64,000 bases of DNA, from contig JACKLW010000015.1 of NCBI GenBank assembly GCA_024235715.1, positions 60,005-124,004 on the forward strand. Reading direction: 5' to 3'. Position numbers and translations under genes: made by a program. How positions within the stretch are numbered: position 1 is the first letter of the stretch; each line of letters starts with the position of its first letter. The notes below the pieces were generated by a model. That model saw only the letters and a list, made by a program, of their open reading frames with translations, did not search any database and was not told the origin of the DNA. The stretch comes from Accumulibacter sp. Its GTDB lineage: Bacteria > Pseudomonadota > Gammaproteobacteria > Burkholderiales > Rhodocyclaceae. Of this stretch, positions 55,536 to 64,000 are shown one piece after another.

Positions 55536-56930
55536 ATGATGGCCAGCAGCCCGTTCGAGCGCAACAAGTTCGCCGACCCGGAGATCACCGATCTTGCCGA
55601 AGTCAAGACCACGGAGCAGCGAGCCGCGGCCGGGTCGACCGTCGACATCAACCACGGCGGGGCCTCGCGACTCGGCTGGCTGGTACTCGCCATCGGCTTC
55701 GGCGGCTTCATCCTCTGGGCCAGCCTGGCGCCACTCGACCAGGGCGTGCCGAGCAGCGGGCAGGTGGTCGTCACCGGCAACCGCAAGACCGTCCAGAACC
55801 TGAGCCCGGGAATGGTTCAGGCGATCCTCGTCAAGGACGGCGACGAAGTCAGCAGCGGCGATGTCCTGGTGCGCCTCGACCCGACCAACGCCCGCTCGCA
55901 GTACGAAGTCGCGCACAGTCAATGGCTGGTCACCAAGGCCAGCGAAGCGCGCCTGCTCGCTGAAATCCGGGGGCAGTCGGAAATACTCTTTCCCGAAGAA
56001 TTGCTGAAGGAACAGCACGATCCGCGGGCAGCGAGTTCCATGGCCGTGCAAACGCAGCTGCTGCGTTCCCGCCAGGCCGGCCTGCGGGCCGAGTTGGGCG
56101 CCCTGCGAAGCACGCTCGCCGGCTTGCAGTCCTACGTCCAGGGCCTGCAGGCGACCCGTCGTTCCAAGGAAGCGCAGTCGAGGCTCTTGCGCGAAGAACT
56201 CAGGGGCTTGCGGGAACTCGCCGCAGAAGGCTATCTGCCACGCAATCGGCTGTCCGAACAGGAGCGCCTGCTGGCCCAGCTCAGTGGCGACATTTCCGAA
56301 GACCTCGGCAACATCGGGCGGGCGCAGCAAAGCATCGGCGAGATCAGGATGCGCCTCGTCGCGCGCGAGCAGGAATACCACAAGGAAGTTGAAAATGCCC
56401 TGGCCGAAGTCCAGAAGGAAAACAGCAGTCTTGAGAGCCGTCTCAAGGGACTCGCCTTCGACCTCGCCAATACCGACGTGCGTGCCCCGTCCGAAGGGAT
56501 CATCGTCGGCCTGAGCATCCACACCGTCGGCGGCGTCATCGCCCAGGGCACCCCGCTGATGGACGTCGTCCCCAAGAACGAGCCGCTGCGCATCGACGTC
56601 AATATTCCCACCACGCTGATCGACAAGGTGCGACTCGGCCTGCCGGTCGAGATCACCTTCCCGGCGTTCAACCAGCGCACCACGCCGCAGATTCCCGGCG
56701 AGTTCGTGCAGGTCGCCGCGGATGCCACCACCGACCCGCAAGGTCGGGTGCCGCCGTTCTACCGCGGCCAGGTCGTGGTCACCGCCGAGGGCATGAAGAA
56801 GCTCAAGGCGCACGAGATCAAGGCCGGGATGCCCGCCGAAGTGTTCATCAAGACCGGCGAGCGAACGATGCTGAACTACCTGTTCAAGCCCCTGCGCGAC
56901 CGCTTCAACTCGGCTCTTACCGAAGAATGA
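55536..56930 (+). CDS. type I secretion membrane-fusion protein, HlyD/PrtE type
   Basis: A 464-residue periplasmic adaptor. One transmembrane helix (LGWLVLAIGFGGFILWASLA) is followed by GQVVVTGNRKTVQNLSPGMV (lipoyl domain), a long coiled coil with AHSQWLVTKASEARLLAEI and LEGRLK-like heptads, and VRAPSEGIIVGLSIHTVGGV, the HlyD signature. The ATG at 55536 has a GGGACGG site. It lies 13 bases after the ABC gene and overlaps the TolC-like gene in an ATGA. Confidence 0.92.
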   Translation: MMASSPFERNKFADPEITDLAEVKTTEQRAAAGSTVDINHGGASRLGWLVLAIGFGGFILWASLAPLDQGVPSSGQVVVTGNRKTVQNLSPGMVQAILVKDGDEVSSGDVLVRLDPTNARSQYEVAHSQWLVTKASEARLLAEIRGQSEILFPEELLKEQHDPRAASSMAVQTQLLRSRQAGLRAELGALRSTLAGLQSYVQGLQATRRSKEAQSRLLREELRGLRELAAEGYLPRNRLSEQERLLAQLSGDISEDLGNIGRAQQSIGEIRMRLVAREQEYHKEVENALAEVQKENSSLESRLKGLAFDLANTDVRAPSEGIIVGLSIHTVGGVIAQGTPLMDVVPKNEPLRIDVNIPTTLIDKVRLGLPVEITFPAFNQRTTPQIPGEFVQVAADATTDPQGRVPPFYRGQVVVTAEGMKKLKAHEIKAGMPAEVFIKTGERTMLNYLFKPLRDRFNSALTEE

Positions 56931-58267
56931 GCATTCGACCCTGGCTGGCGACGCTGGCTGTCGGCACGCTGACCCTGTGCTCGCCGGCGTTGTTCGCTGG
57001 CGGTCTGCTCGACGCCTATTGGGCCGCCCGCGAACACGACCCGGCCTTCCGGGCCGCCCGCTACGAGCGCGACGCCGGCCAGTACGCAAAAGCGATAGGC
57101 CTTGCCGGCCTCTTGCCGAACATCTCGATTACCGGTTCCTACGCCAAGAACACCGGTGAGCGTGAATCGACGGTTGTCAATGTCACGCAGTCTCTCGACT
57201 ACTACGACAAGCAGGCGGCACTCACCCTGCGCCAGACACTGTTCAACTACGAGAGCTACGTTCGCTACCAGCAGGGCGGCGTTCAGGCCGCCTACAGCGA
57301 TGCCGTCTTCGACCGCAAGGAAGCGGAGTTTGCCAGCAAGCTCTCCGCCGCCTACTTCGACGCCCTGCTGGCCCTCGAGCAACTCGCCCTGACCGATTCC
57401 GAAATCGCCGCGTACGGCGCGCAGCGCAAGCTTGCCGAGCGCCGGATGAAAGGCGGCGAGGGGACCTTGACCGAGATCGCCGAGGCCGAGTCGCGGCTCC
57501 AGTTCGCCGAGGCGGGCCGGGCCGAGGCACTCGATCGCGTCGCCGTGACCACCCGCGTCCTGCAGGGCATCACCGGCAAGCCGATGCGCGACCTTTGGGC
57601 GCTGCGTCCGGACTTCATGCCGACGGGTATCGTGCCCGCACAGCTCGACGCCTGGTCGGCGCTGGCGCAAGACAACAGTCCGGAAATTCGTGCGCGCCGA
57701 AAAGCACTCGAACACGCCAGCCTGGAAGTCGATCGCAATCGTGCCGGGCATCTGCCGCAGCTGGACTTCGTCGCCCGCTCGCTGCGCGCCGAGAACGAGA
57801 CGATCTCGACGCTCAACCAGAAGAGTTCGATCAACACCGTCGGCGTTCAGCTCAACGTGCCGCTATTTTCCGGCGGCCGGGTCAACGCGCTGACCGATCA
57901 GGCAGTCGCCAACCGCGGTCGTGCGCAGGCCGAGCTGGAGGTGGTGGTCAACGACGTGCTGGTCGAGGTCGAGCGACGCTTCCTGGCAGTGCAGACCGGC
58001 GTCAGCCGGGTAGCCGCATACCAGAAGGCAGTCGACGCCAGCCTGGTCGCGGTAACGGGCAACAAGCGCGGCATGGCCGCCGGTATCCGGACCAATACCG
58101 ACGTGCTCGACGCCGAACGGCAGATGTTCGTCGCCCGGCGCGACCTCGCCCAGGCGAGATACGAATTCCTGGTCAGCACCCTGCAGCTGAAAGCCGCGGC
58201 TGGGGTGCTGTCGGAAAAGGCCATCGCCGAGATCGAGGCCTTGCTGCGGCCGCCGACCGCGCGATAA
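56927..58267 (+). CDS. TolC-like outer-membrane factor, PrtF type
   Basis: A 446-residue exported protein with a signal peptide ending at ALFAGG. The two-fold TolC architecture shows as GLLDAYWAAREHDPAFRAAR, LALTDSEIAAYGAQRKLAER, SWLAL-type helices and the second repeat SSINTVGVQLNVPLFSGGRV, then TRRFLAVQTG-like and NKRGMAAGIRTNTDVLDAE. It forms the outer-membrane duct of the secretion system. The start overlaps the stop of the adaptor gene (ATGA). Confidence 0.92.
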   Translation: MSIRPWLATLAVGTLTLCSPALFAGGLLDAYWAAREHDPAFRAARYERDAGQYAKAIGLAGLLPNISITGSYAKNTGERESTVVNVTQSLDYYDKQAALTLRQTLFNYESYVRYQQGGVQAAYSDAVFDRKEAEFASKLSAAYFDALLALEQLALTDSEIAAYGAQRKLAERRMKGGEGTLTEIAEAESRLQFAEAGRAEALDRVAVTTRVLQGITGKPMRDLWALRPDFMPTGIVPAQLDAWSALAQDNSPEIRARRKALEHASLEVDRNRAGHLPQLDFVARSLRAENETISTLNQKSSINTVGVQLNVPLFSGGRVNALTDQAVANRGRAQAELEVVVNDVLVEVERRFLAVQTGVSRVAAYQKAVDASLVAVTGNKRGMAAGIRTNTDVLDAERQMFVARRDLAQARYEFLVSTLQLKAAAGVLSEKAIAEIEALLRPPTAR

Positions 58268-58429
58268 CCGGGCAGGCTGGAGCCGGTTCGACCCGCAAAT
58301 CCACGTGGGCAAGGTGATCCGCCGGCTCGTGCCGAGCCTGGCGCACAGGAATGCCCGCGCCTGGGGTACGCCGCCGATGCCTTGTGGCAGCCACGCCTGG
58401 CAGCCGCAAGGCAGGCGTTCTGTAACGGA

Positions 58430-61225
58430 TCAAGTCACCAGAAAGTCCGCATTGCTCAACGCCAGTCCGCCACTCAGGCTGGCGAACTGCACCGCCGCCC
58501 CGGCGCCGTTGCCGTCGGCGTCGTAGAAGAGGGCACCGGACGCACTGTCGTAGAGGATGAAGTCATCGGCATCAGCCGCACTGACCCCGGCCCCCGCGCG
58601 GAACAAGCCGGCAGCCAGCGTGCCGGTGCTGGTCAGCGAGGCGAAGATCGCGTTCTCCAGTTCGATGGTATCGGCAACGACGTTGAAGTCGGTGATCGTG
58701 TCGCGATTGGTCAGCGCGTTGAGCAGCGTATCGAAGCGGATCGTATCGCTTCCCGCGCCACCGCTCAGCGTGTCGTTGCCCAGCCCGCCGTTGAGCGTGT
58801 CGTTGCCGCTGCCGCCAGCGAGTTCGTTGGCAGCGTCGTTGCCGGTCAGGCTGTCGTTGAAGCTGCTGCCGGCGAGGTTCTCGACGTTCTTCAGCGTGTC
58901 GATGCCGGAACCGCCGGTCGCCTGTGCCTTGCTGGTGCCGAGCGTCACGCTGACCCCGGAAGTGGCGTAGGCGTAGGAGACCGTGTCAATGCCGCCGGCG
59001 CCGTTCATGACGTTGTTGCCGTCACCGGCGTAGAGAATGTTGTCGAGGCCGTTGCCGGTGGCGAAGGAACTGCCGGTGATCAGTAGCCGCAGACGTTCGA
59101 CGTTGTCGGTCAGGGTATAGCTGTAGAGATAGCTGTAGACCAGGTCGTTGCCGCCGCTGGCGAGGTCGGCGTTGGTTTCGATGACCACGTCGCCGGCATC
59201 GTCGACGTAGTAGTAGTCGGTGCCATTGCCGCCGATCAGGGTGTCGGCGCCGGCTTCACCGTTGAGGCTGTCGACACCGTCGCCGCCTTCGAGGACGTTG
59301 TTGCCGGCGTCGCCGCGCAGCCAGTCGTTGAAGTTGCTGCCGGCGAGGTTCTCGATGCTCTTGAGGGTGTCGGTGCCGGAGCCGCCGGTGGCCTGGGCTT
59401 TGCCGATGGCGAGGTTGACGTTGACGCCGGCGGTGGCATAGGTGTAGGAGACGGTGTCGTTGCCGGCGCCGCCGTCCATGACGTTGTTGCCGTCGCCGGC
59501 GTAGAGGAGGTTGTCGAGGCCGTTGCCGGTGGCGAATGAGCTGCCGGTGGTGAGCAGGCGCAGACGTTCGACGTTGGCGGTCAGGGTGTAGCTGTAGACG
59601 TAGCTGTAGACGAGGTCGTTGCCGCCCGTGGCGAGGTTGGCGTTGGTTTCGATGACGATGTCGCCGGCATCCTGGACGTAGTAGTAGTCGGTGCCGTTGC
59701 CGCCGATCAGGGTGTCGGCGCCGCCCTCGCCCTTGAGGCTGTCGACACCGTCGCCGCCTTCGAGGACGTTGTTGCCGGCGTCGCCGCGCAGCCAGTCATT
59801 AAAGTTGCTGCCGGCGAGGTTCTCGATGCTCTTGAGGGTGTCGGTGCCCGAGCCGCCGGTGGCCTGGGCTTTGCCGATGGCGAGGTTGACGTTGACGCTG
59901 GCGGTGGCGTAGGCGTAGGAGACGGTGTCGTTGCCGGCGCCGCCGTCCATGACGTTGTTGCCGTCGCCGGCGTAGAGGATGTTGTCGAGGCCGTTGCCGG
60001 TGGCGAACGAGCTGCCGGGGGTGAGCAACCGCAGGCGTTCGACGTTGTCGGTCAGGGTGTACGTATAGAGGTAGCTGTAGACGAGGTCGTTGCCGCCCGT
60101 GGCGAGGTCGGCGTTGGTTTCGATGACGATATCGCCAGGGTCGTCGACGTAGTAGTAGTCGCGCCCGTCGCCGCCGATCAGGGTGTCGGCGCCGGCGCCG
60201 CCATTCAAGCTGTTGCTCGCATCGTTGCCGATCAGCGTGTCGCCTCCCGCGCCGCCTATGGCATTCTCGATTGTCACGCCGAAAGCAATCGCCAGGTTGT
60301 CCGTTCCATCGTAGGTCGCCGGCGCTCCGGAAGCGCCGGCAGGCAGCGGATCCGAACGGACGGCAATGTCCGAGAAACATCCTGCGCGCAAATCGATGGT
60401 GCACGCGTCGGTAAAATTGGCCACCGAGATGGTGTCTTTTCCACCCGCATCCCAGAGGGTCATGAAGAACGGCGAGTCGACGGCGAACGTGTAGACGTCG
60501 TCGCCCGAGTGATGGCTGGTGTTGGCACCGTACAGGTACTGCATCGCAGCGATGTCGTAGAGCATCGGTGTTTGGGGCGTCACCGTGAAATACGTCCAGC
60601 TGAACGACCCGCCGCCGTTATCGACCACGTCACGAAAGAGCGAATGCGGGTGATCCGTGTAGGACATCACGGTGTACTGCTCTGAATCTTCGCTTGCCGG
60701 AAGCACCGTCCCGCCCGCAAAGGGATGCTCGAGTCCGAGCGCGTGGCCGATTTCGTGCATCAACGAGGAGAAGCCGTCCGTCCCGACCGCCCAGTCCTGA
60801 GCAGAGTGCACGGCATTCACCCAGACGTCGCCACCAGCCGCCCAGTAGGCGTTGGGATAGCTGGCCCAACCCCACCACGCCGCTATTCCCGGAGTCTGGG
60901 TATAGGCGAGGCGAATGTCGCCGACGTCCGTCTGCGTTTCGCTGGTCTCGACGAAGTGCAGATCGGCCACATTTGCCCACTGCTGCAAGGCCTGCCGAGC
61001 GGCTTCCTGGTGGTTACTGTCGAAACCGGAGGCGGTGTCCGGCTCGTTCTGGCTCGAATAGCTGGCGGCCCAGGTCGCTGCGCCATTGGCATATGGAAAA
61101 CTGTAGGCGACCGTGGTCCCCGGTCCAGTGCCACCCCACTTGACGCCGGCAAGGAGCGCGTCGATGAATACCGACCCTGAAGGTGGAACGGAGGTCACGG
61201 GCATGCTCGATGATGGACTGGTCAT
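58430..61225 (-). CDS. serralysin-like RTX metalloprotease
   Basis: A 931-residue secreted M10-type protease. The zinc motif HEIGHALGLEH is at residues 157-167, and the Met-turn is VMSYT near 186-190. A peptidase C-terminal domain follows, then RTX nonapeptides (GGAGADTLIGGDG and similar) for calcium binding. From about residue 340 come three copies of a 157-residue module. The C-terminus (FASLSGGLALSNADFLVT) has the hydrophobic end typical of type I secretion signals. No N-terminal signal peptide is present. GGAAG lies seven bases before the ATG. It converges on the PrtDEF-like operon, its likely exporter. Confidence 0.92.
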   Translation of the reverse strand: MTSPSSSMPVTSVPPSGSVFIDALLAGVKWGGTGPGTTVAYSFPYANGAATWAASYSSQNEPDTASGFDSNHQEAARQALQQWANVADLHFVETSETQTDVGDIRLAYTQTPGIAAWWGWASYPNAYWAAGGDVWVNAVHSAQDWAVGTDGFSSLMHEIGHALGLEHPFAGGTVLPASEDSEQYTVMSYTDHPHSLFRDVVDNGGGSFSWTYFTVTPQTPMLYDIAAMQYLYGANTSHHSGDDVYTFAVDSPFFMTLWDAGGKDTISVANFTDACTIDLRAGCFSDIAVRSDPLPAGASGAPATYDGTDNLAIAFGVTIENAIGGAGGDTLIGNDASNSLNGGAGADTLIGGDGRDYYYVDDPGDIVIETNADLATGGNDLVYSYLYTYTLTDNVERLRLLTPGSSFATGNGLDNILYAGDGNNVMDGGAGNDTVSYAYATASVNVNLAIGKAQATGGSGTDTLKSIENLAGSNFNDWLRGDAGNNVLEGGDGVDSLKGEGGADTLIGGNGTDYYYVQDAGDIVIETNANLATGGNDLVYSYVYSYTLTANVERLRLLTTGSSFATGNGLDNLLYAGDGNNVMDGGAGNDTVSYTYATAGVNVNLAIGKAQATGGSGTDTLKSIENLAGSNFNDWLRGDAGNNVLEGGDGVDSLNGEAGADTLIGGNGTDYYYVDDAGDVVIETNADLASGGNDLVYSYLYSYTLTDNVERLRLLITGSSFATGNGLDNILYAGDGNNVMNGAGGIDTVSYAYATSGVSVTLGTSKAQATGGSGIDTLKNVENLAGSSFNDSLTGNDAANELAGGSGNDTLNGGLGNDTLSGGAGSDTIRFDTLLNALTNRDTITDFNVVADTIELENAIFASLTSTGTLAAGLFRAGAGVSAADADDFILYDSASGALFYDADGNGAGAAVQFASLSGGLALSNADFLVT
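58783..60195 (-). repeat. 471-bp tandem repeats in the RTX gene (three copies)
   Basis: Three direct repeats of 471 bp (157 codons) are seen; for example the DYYYV-coding segment recurs at about 60147, 59676 and 59205. Copies 1 and 2 are nearly identical; copy 3 has a more diverged end. Each unit encodes RTX motifs plus TDNVERLRLL and GSSFATGNGLDN segments. Units are in frame, so recombination could change copy number. Confidence 0.88.
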
Positions 61226-61645
61226 TTCGCGTCTTCCAGAGAGTGCCTCGGCATTCTATCCCATCGAATCGCGGGAAATGGAGGCCGACGCCAGCGGGAA
61301 TCCCGGGGATCCGGAGTCGCGTGAATTGCGTACCCGACCGCCAGTGTCCCGGCGCCTTGCCTTGTCCACCGGTCGAAGCCACCGATTGGCGACAGTCGGC
61401 TGGCAACGCGCTGCGCGATGCTGTCCGGTCAGGTCCCCCGAGACTCCGTGCTGGCAGACGCCAGCGCCCTGCTCGGAGCGGCAGGCAAACTGTACGGCTG
61501 CCCCGACGCCGTTGACGTCGGTGATCGTATCGTTGTCCAGCGCGCTGAGCACGGTAGCGAAGCGGAAGCTGTCGCCGCCATCCCAGGAAGCGGATCGACG
61601 AAAACTCATGGCCGCCGACCAACGTGCGAGCGTCGCACCCACGCC
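61226..61645. other. region upstream of the RTX gene with RTX debris
   Basis: About 420 bases between the RTX gene and the DUF4091 gene. The part at 61423-61573 is a decayed RTX C-terminus (separate entry). The remaining ~200 bases upstream of the protease ATG presumably hold its promoter; none is clear. Confidence 0.45.
61423..61573 (-). pseudogene. remnant of an RTX protein C-terminus
   Basis: A minus-strand segment reads SFRFATVLSALDNDTITDVN and then GVGAAVQFA. The same two pieces occur at the end of the intact RTX protease (DTIRFDTLLNALTNRDTITD and GAGAAVQFASL), where they are about 55 residues apart. After a frame change the text continues as ALASAST and ends at a stop, again like the intact C-terminus. 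It looks like the end of a second RTX gene with an internal deletion. Confidence 0.6.
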
Positions 61646-63823
61646 TCAATTCTCGAGGATACCGATCATCAACTCGCGAGCGTTGTCGTAGTCACCGGGG
61701 TCGCGTGAGAAGTCGGCAATCGTCGAAGGATCCCGCGTCAGGCGAGCCTTGACGCCGATCAGCTTGGCCCGGCACGCTGCCTGATTCGCTCCCTCACAAT
61801 GGCGCCAGGCGCGCAGATAGAGCCAATGGTCCAGCAGTCCATCGCGCAGCCGGCGAGCACGCAGGGAATCAGTCAGACCGGCAGGCGCTGGATACAGCAA
61901 CCAGTTGCCCCCCGCACCGTAAGCCGGGGCGACGAATCCCCCCGGGCGTGGCCCTTGGGAGAAAAGGTACGGGCTCCAGTCAGGAGAACGGCCGGTTGCC
62001 GAGTAGTCGCTGACCACCGGATAGCGATAGACATTGGCCGCCCAATAGAGGAAGCCGTCGTAGCCGGTCTCCAGCGCCAGCCAGCCATGAACGCGGCTGT
62101 CGAGCGGATTGGTGTCGAGGAATCGATTGGGGCCGCCGGCGCGGAGCGCGGTATTGTAGAAATACTTTCGCCCAGGAAACAACGCGTCGATCTCCTTGCG
62201 GATACTCCCTCGCCGGACCTGATCGTCGTAGATCAGGAACAGGTGCATGACGGGTATATCAAGCAACGAGGCGTAGCGCGGGGCCTCGTACTTGTTGATC
62301 GCGTCGATCGTCTGCACACCTCGCAGGTACTTGTGGACGAGCTCAGCGCCGGCGGCGTAGGCGGCGACCGCCTCGTCCGTCGATGCGTTCTCGTCGATAA
62401 CGTGCTGCCAGTACTGCCCGGCGATGCCTGCCTTGTCGATCTCCTTTTCGAGCAGCGGCAGGAACGTCGGCAGGAAGCTTTCACGGTAGATCGACTCGCG
62501 CAGGCGCTGCTCGCTTTCTGATTCAGCGCCATCCCGCGACACTGGCAAGAACTGGAAGCGTCTTGCATAGGGCGCCGGAGCAAAACGATTGGTGTACAGG
62601 TCACACTCGAGGACAGCCGGCAATTTGCCGCCGTTGGCAAACAGGTGGGCGCCCTCGAAGCGCCTGAAGCCGGCAGCCTTGAAGATCGACACCCAGCGCT
62701 GAAAGCGGGCGAAGTCAAACTCGAAGCGCCACGATGCAATCGCCGCATTCAACGGCGGCGGCCGACCCCGCTCGGCCACCGCGCTGGTGTCCGTGGGTGC
62801 GACATCGTCACCGGTAATGCAGCGGACGGGAATCAACGCTTGTGCGTCGATTCCGAAGGGGCTGCGGACAAACAGCGGCACGAGGGTGTTGGTGACCCCC
62901 AGGCCCGCCAATAGGCGCGCCGCACGCTCGAGATGCCCCCAATGCTCGCTGCCCCACCATTCGCCGCCCCAGCGGCCATTCAACGGTACCCCGTCCGGCC
63001 GTGCGACCAAGTCCCGTGGATCCTCTGACATCCAATACGACAGATCCAGTGAAGGGAATTGTTCGAGTCTCAGCGAGAGCACGCGCAGTGGCATTTCGGC
63101 GGTCTTGGCCTCGCCATCCGCCGGCTTGACAGTGATGCGCAGACGCAAGTCACCCTTTGGCAACTTGCCAGAAATCGGGACATCCAGTACGAACAGCTCT
63201 GTACCTGCCGAGAGGCTCACTGGCGTGGCGGGATCGGCGACTGGCTCCAGGGCATCCTTGATGGAAAATGGTGCCCTACGGATCAGGACAGCCGCCGTCT
63301 TTCTTCGCTCTTCGGCGTTGGGGCAGCCCCTTGGCGTGAGTTGCTCCTCGGCTGCCGCCGCCTCGACGCAAACCCTCTTGCTACCGCTCGTTTGCGGTAG
63401 CCCGCCAGCGGGGCACGAGCAATTGGCATTCGAATTTCCCTCGACACGCACGTCGAGCGCACGGAAAAGCGAGATTTGATCTCCCGGTGCCGGCAGCCCT
63501 AGCCTGGCCAACACCACATTGTCACGCGACAGCTCCGCCGAGAAAACGGCGGAATGCGCGGATGACGAGACGACGGTAAACGGTACCGCTACCGTGTCCC
63601 CCTCGATTCCGAAATAGCGCGAGGGGGCCGGGGCGAGAACGTAGGAGGCGGCCTCCCTGCCCGCGGCAGAAGCCGGCAGGCGGTCCGAGAAATACGGGTT
63701 GTGGAGATTTGCAAACGCCATATCGACGGTCGCGGCAGACGTCATCGTCGAAGCCGCGGCGCACAGGACAAGCGATACAGATCTTCCGCGACGGCCCAGG
63801 CAGGCGAAGATAGCGTGCAGCAT
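61646..63823 (-). CDS. large secreted protein, DUF4091-like
   Basis: A 725-residue exported protein with signal segment SVSLVLCAAASTMTSAATVD. The N-terminal ~250 residues are beta-rich. The C-terminal half looks like a TIM-barrel of the DUF4091/GH123-like group: LDLSYWMSEDPRDLV, RLLAGLGVTNTLVPLFVRSP, GQYWQHVIDENAS and GWLALETGYDGFLYWAANVY near the end, followed by GGNWLLYPAP. A glycosidase acting on polysaccharide is likely but unproven; a Asp-Glu pair in VIDEN could be catalytic. The ATG at 63823 has a GGGGGA site. It is upstream of the RTX gene on the same strand. Confidence 0.72.
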   Translation of the reverse strand: MLHAIFACLGRRGRSVSLVLCAAASTMTSAATVDMAFANLHNPYFSDRLPASAAGREAASYVLAPAPSRYFGIEGDTVAVPFTVVSSSAHSAVFSAELSRDNVVLARLGLPAPGDQISLFRALDVRVEGNSNANCSCPAGGLPQTSGSKRVCVEAAAAEEQLTPRGCPNAEERRKTAAVLIRRAPFSIKDALEPVADPATPVSLSAGTELFVLDVPISGKLPKGDLRLRITVKPADGEAKTAEMPLRVLSLRLEQFPSLDLSYWMSEDPRDLVARPDGVPLNGRWGGEWWGSEHWGHLERAARLLAGLGVTNTLVPLFVRSPFGIDAQALIPVRCITGDDVAPTDTSAVAERGRPPPLNAAIASWRFEFDFARFQRWVSIFKAAGFRRFEGAHLFANGGKLPAVLECDLYTNRFAPAPYARRFQFLPVSRDGAESESEQRLRESIYRESFLPTFLPLLEKEIDKAGIAGQYWQHVIDENASTDEAVAAYAAGAELVHKYLRGVQTIDAINKYEAPRYASLLDIPVMHLFLIYDDQVRRGSIRKEIDALFPGRKYFYNTALRAGGPNRFLDTNPLDSRVHGWLALETGYDGFLYWAANVYRYPVVSDYSATGRSPDWSPYLFSQGPRPGGFVAPAYGAGGNWLLYPAPAGLTDSLRARRLRDGLLDHWLYLRAWRHCEGANQAACRAKLIGVKARLTRDPSTIADFSRDPGDYDNARELMIGILEN

Positions 63824-64000
63824 GGTGTGAGCTTCCCCCGAAATTTCGTCTGCCGAGGGTGACATAGAATTGACTACTCCGGCTCCGATTTTTCTGGGCA
63901 CGAATTTGGGGCTGGACGGCGGCCGGCCAGGGCTGGCAGGGGATGCACCGTGCCCTGGCGCTGATCCACAACTGGTGAAGCCACTTTGTCCGCTTGGCCA

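Noticed and set aside
58283-58425. Possible terminator between the TolC-like gene and the RTX gene
   Set aside because: Some inverted repeats are present but no clean stem with a T-run could be drawn.

Overview
The window is GC-rich, densely packed bacterial chromosome with no recognisable insertion sequence, prophage, rRNA or tRNA. The gene content fits a free-living Gram-negative betaproteobacterium: a lipid A aminoarabinose operon, a PEP-CTERM protein behind a sigma-54-type promoter, a PrtDEF-type secretion system with a serralysin-like RTX protein, and an arsenosugar radical SAM gene. A Rhodocyclaceae or Accumulibacter-like host is my guess from this content, not something the sequence proves.

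Layout. 1-4.9 kb: the end of a GMC oxidoreductase, a lipase-like hydrolase, a VTT membrane protein, a sodium:solute symporter and a secreted protein with GPGY repeats. 5-12.2 kb: a compact minus-strand arn operon (arnT, one SMR flippase gene, arnB, arnC, arnA split into two genes, arnD) for adding 4-amino-4-deoxy-L-arabinose to lipid A. 12.8-14.5 kb: a relic type I-C CRISPR-Cas locus. A Cas3 HD domain is joined to a Cas1 that lacks its N-terminus and is frameshifted, and a half-length Cas2 runs into a two-repeat array. 14.6-20.5 kb: a glycine-zipper protein, a GH15 glucosidase, a YjfB-type motility protein with a FliA-like promoter, a DUF3616 protein and a PEP-CTERM protein.

20.8-30.5 kb: two YbaK-family deacylases around a GNAT, alkA and alkB, then mepK and a YcbB-type L,D-transpeptidase whose divergent start codons overlap in one CATG, a patatin and a large MscS channel. 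30.9-36.7 kb: an MFS transporter, an SGNH-like protein, a divergent LysR/oxidoreductase pair in which both genes have lost their middles, then cytochrome b561, two YceI proteins, a CDGSH protein and a nitroreductase. 37-41 kb: an ArsS, HAD and VTT-flavoprotein group. 41.3-43.8 kb: an unknown secreted protein and an unknown membrane protein with a possible TIR-like or Rossmann-like C-terminal domain.

43.8-53.5 kb: an exopolysaccharide cluster (gmd, fcl, GT2, methyltransferase, OPX export lipoprotein, GT4, KpsC-like) with a divergent glycosyltransferase. 53.7-61.2 kb: a type I secretion operon converging on a serralysin-like RTX gene whose repeat region contains 471-bp tandem units, with the remnant of another RTX C-terminus just upstream. 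The window ends in a large secreted DUF4091-type protein.

The main unusual theme is decay by internal deletion. At least four separate coding units (cas3-cas1, cas2, a LysR regulator and its divergent NAD(P)-binding partner) keep both ends but have lost their centres, with no mobile element nearby.
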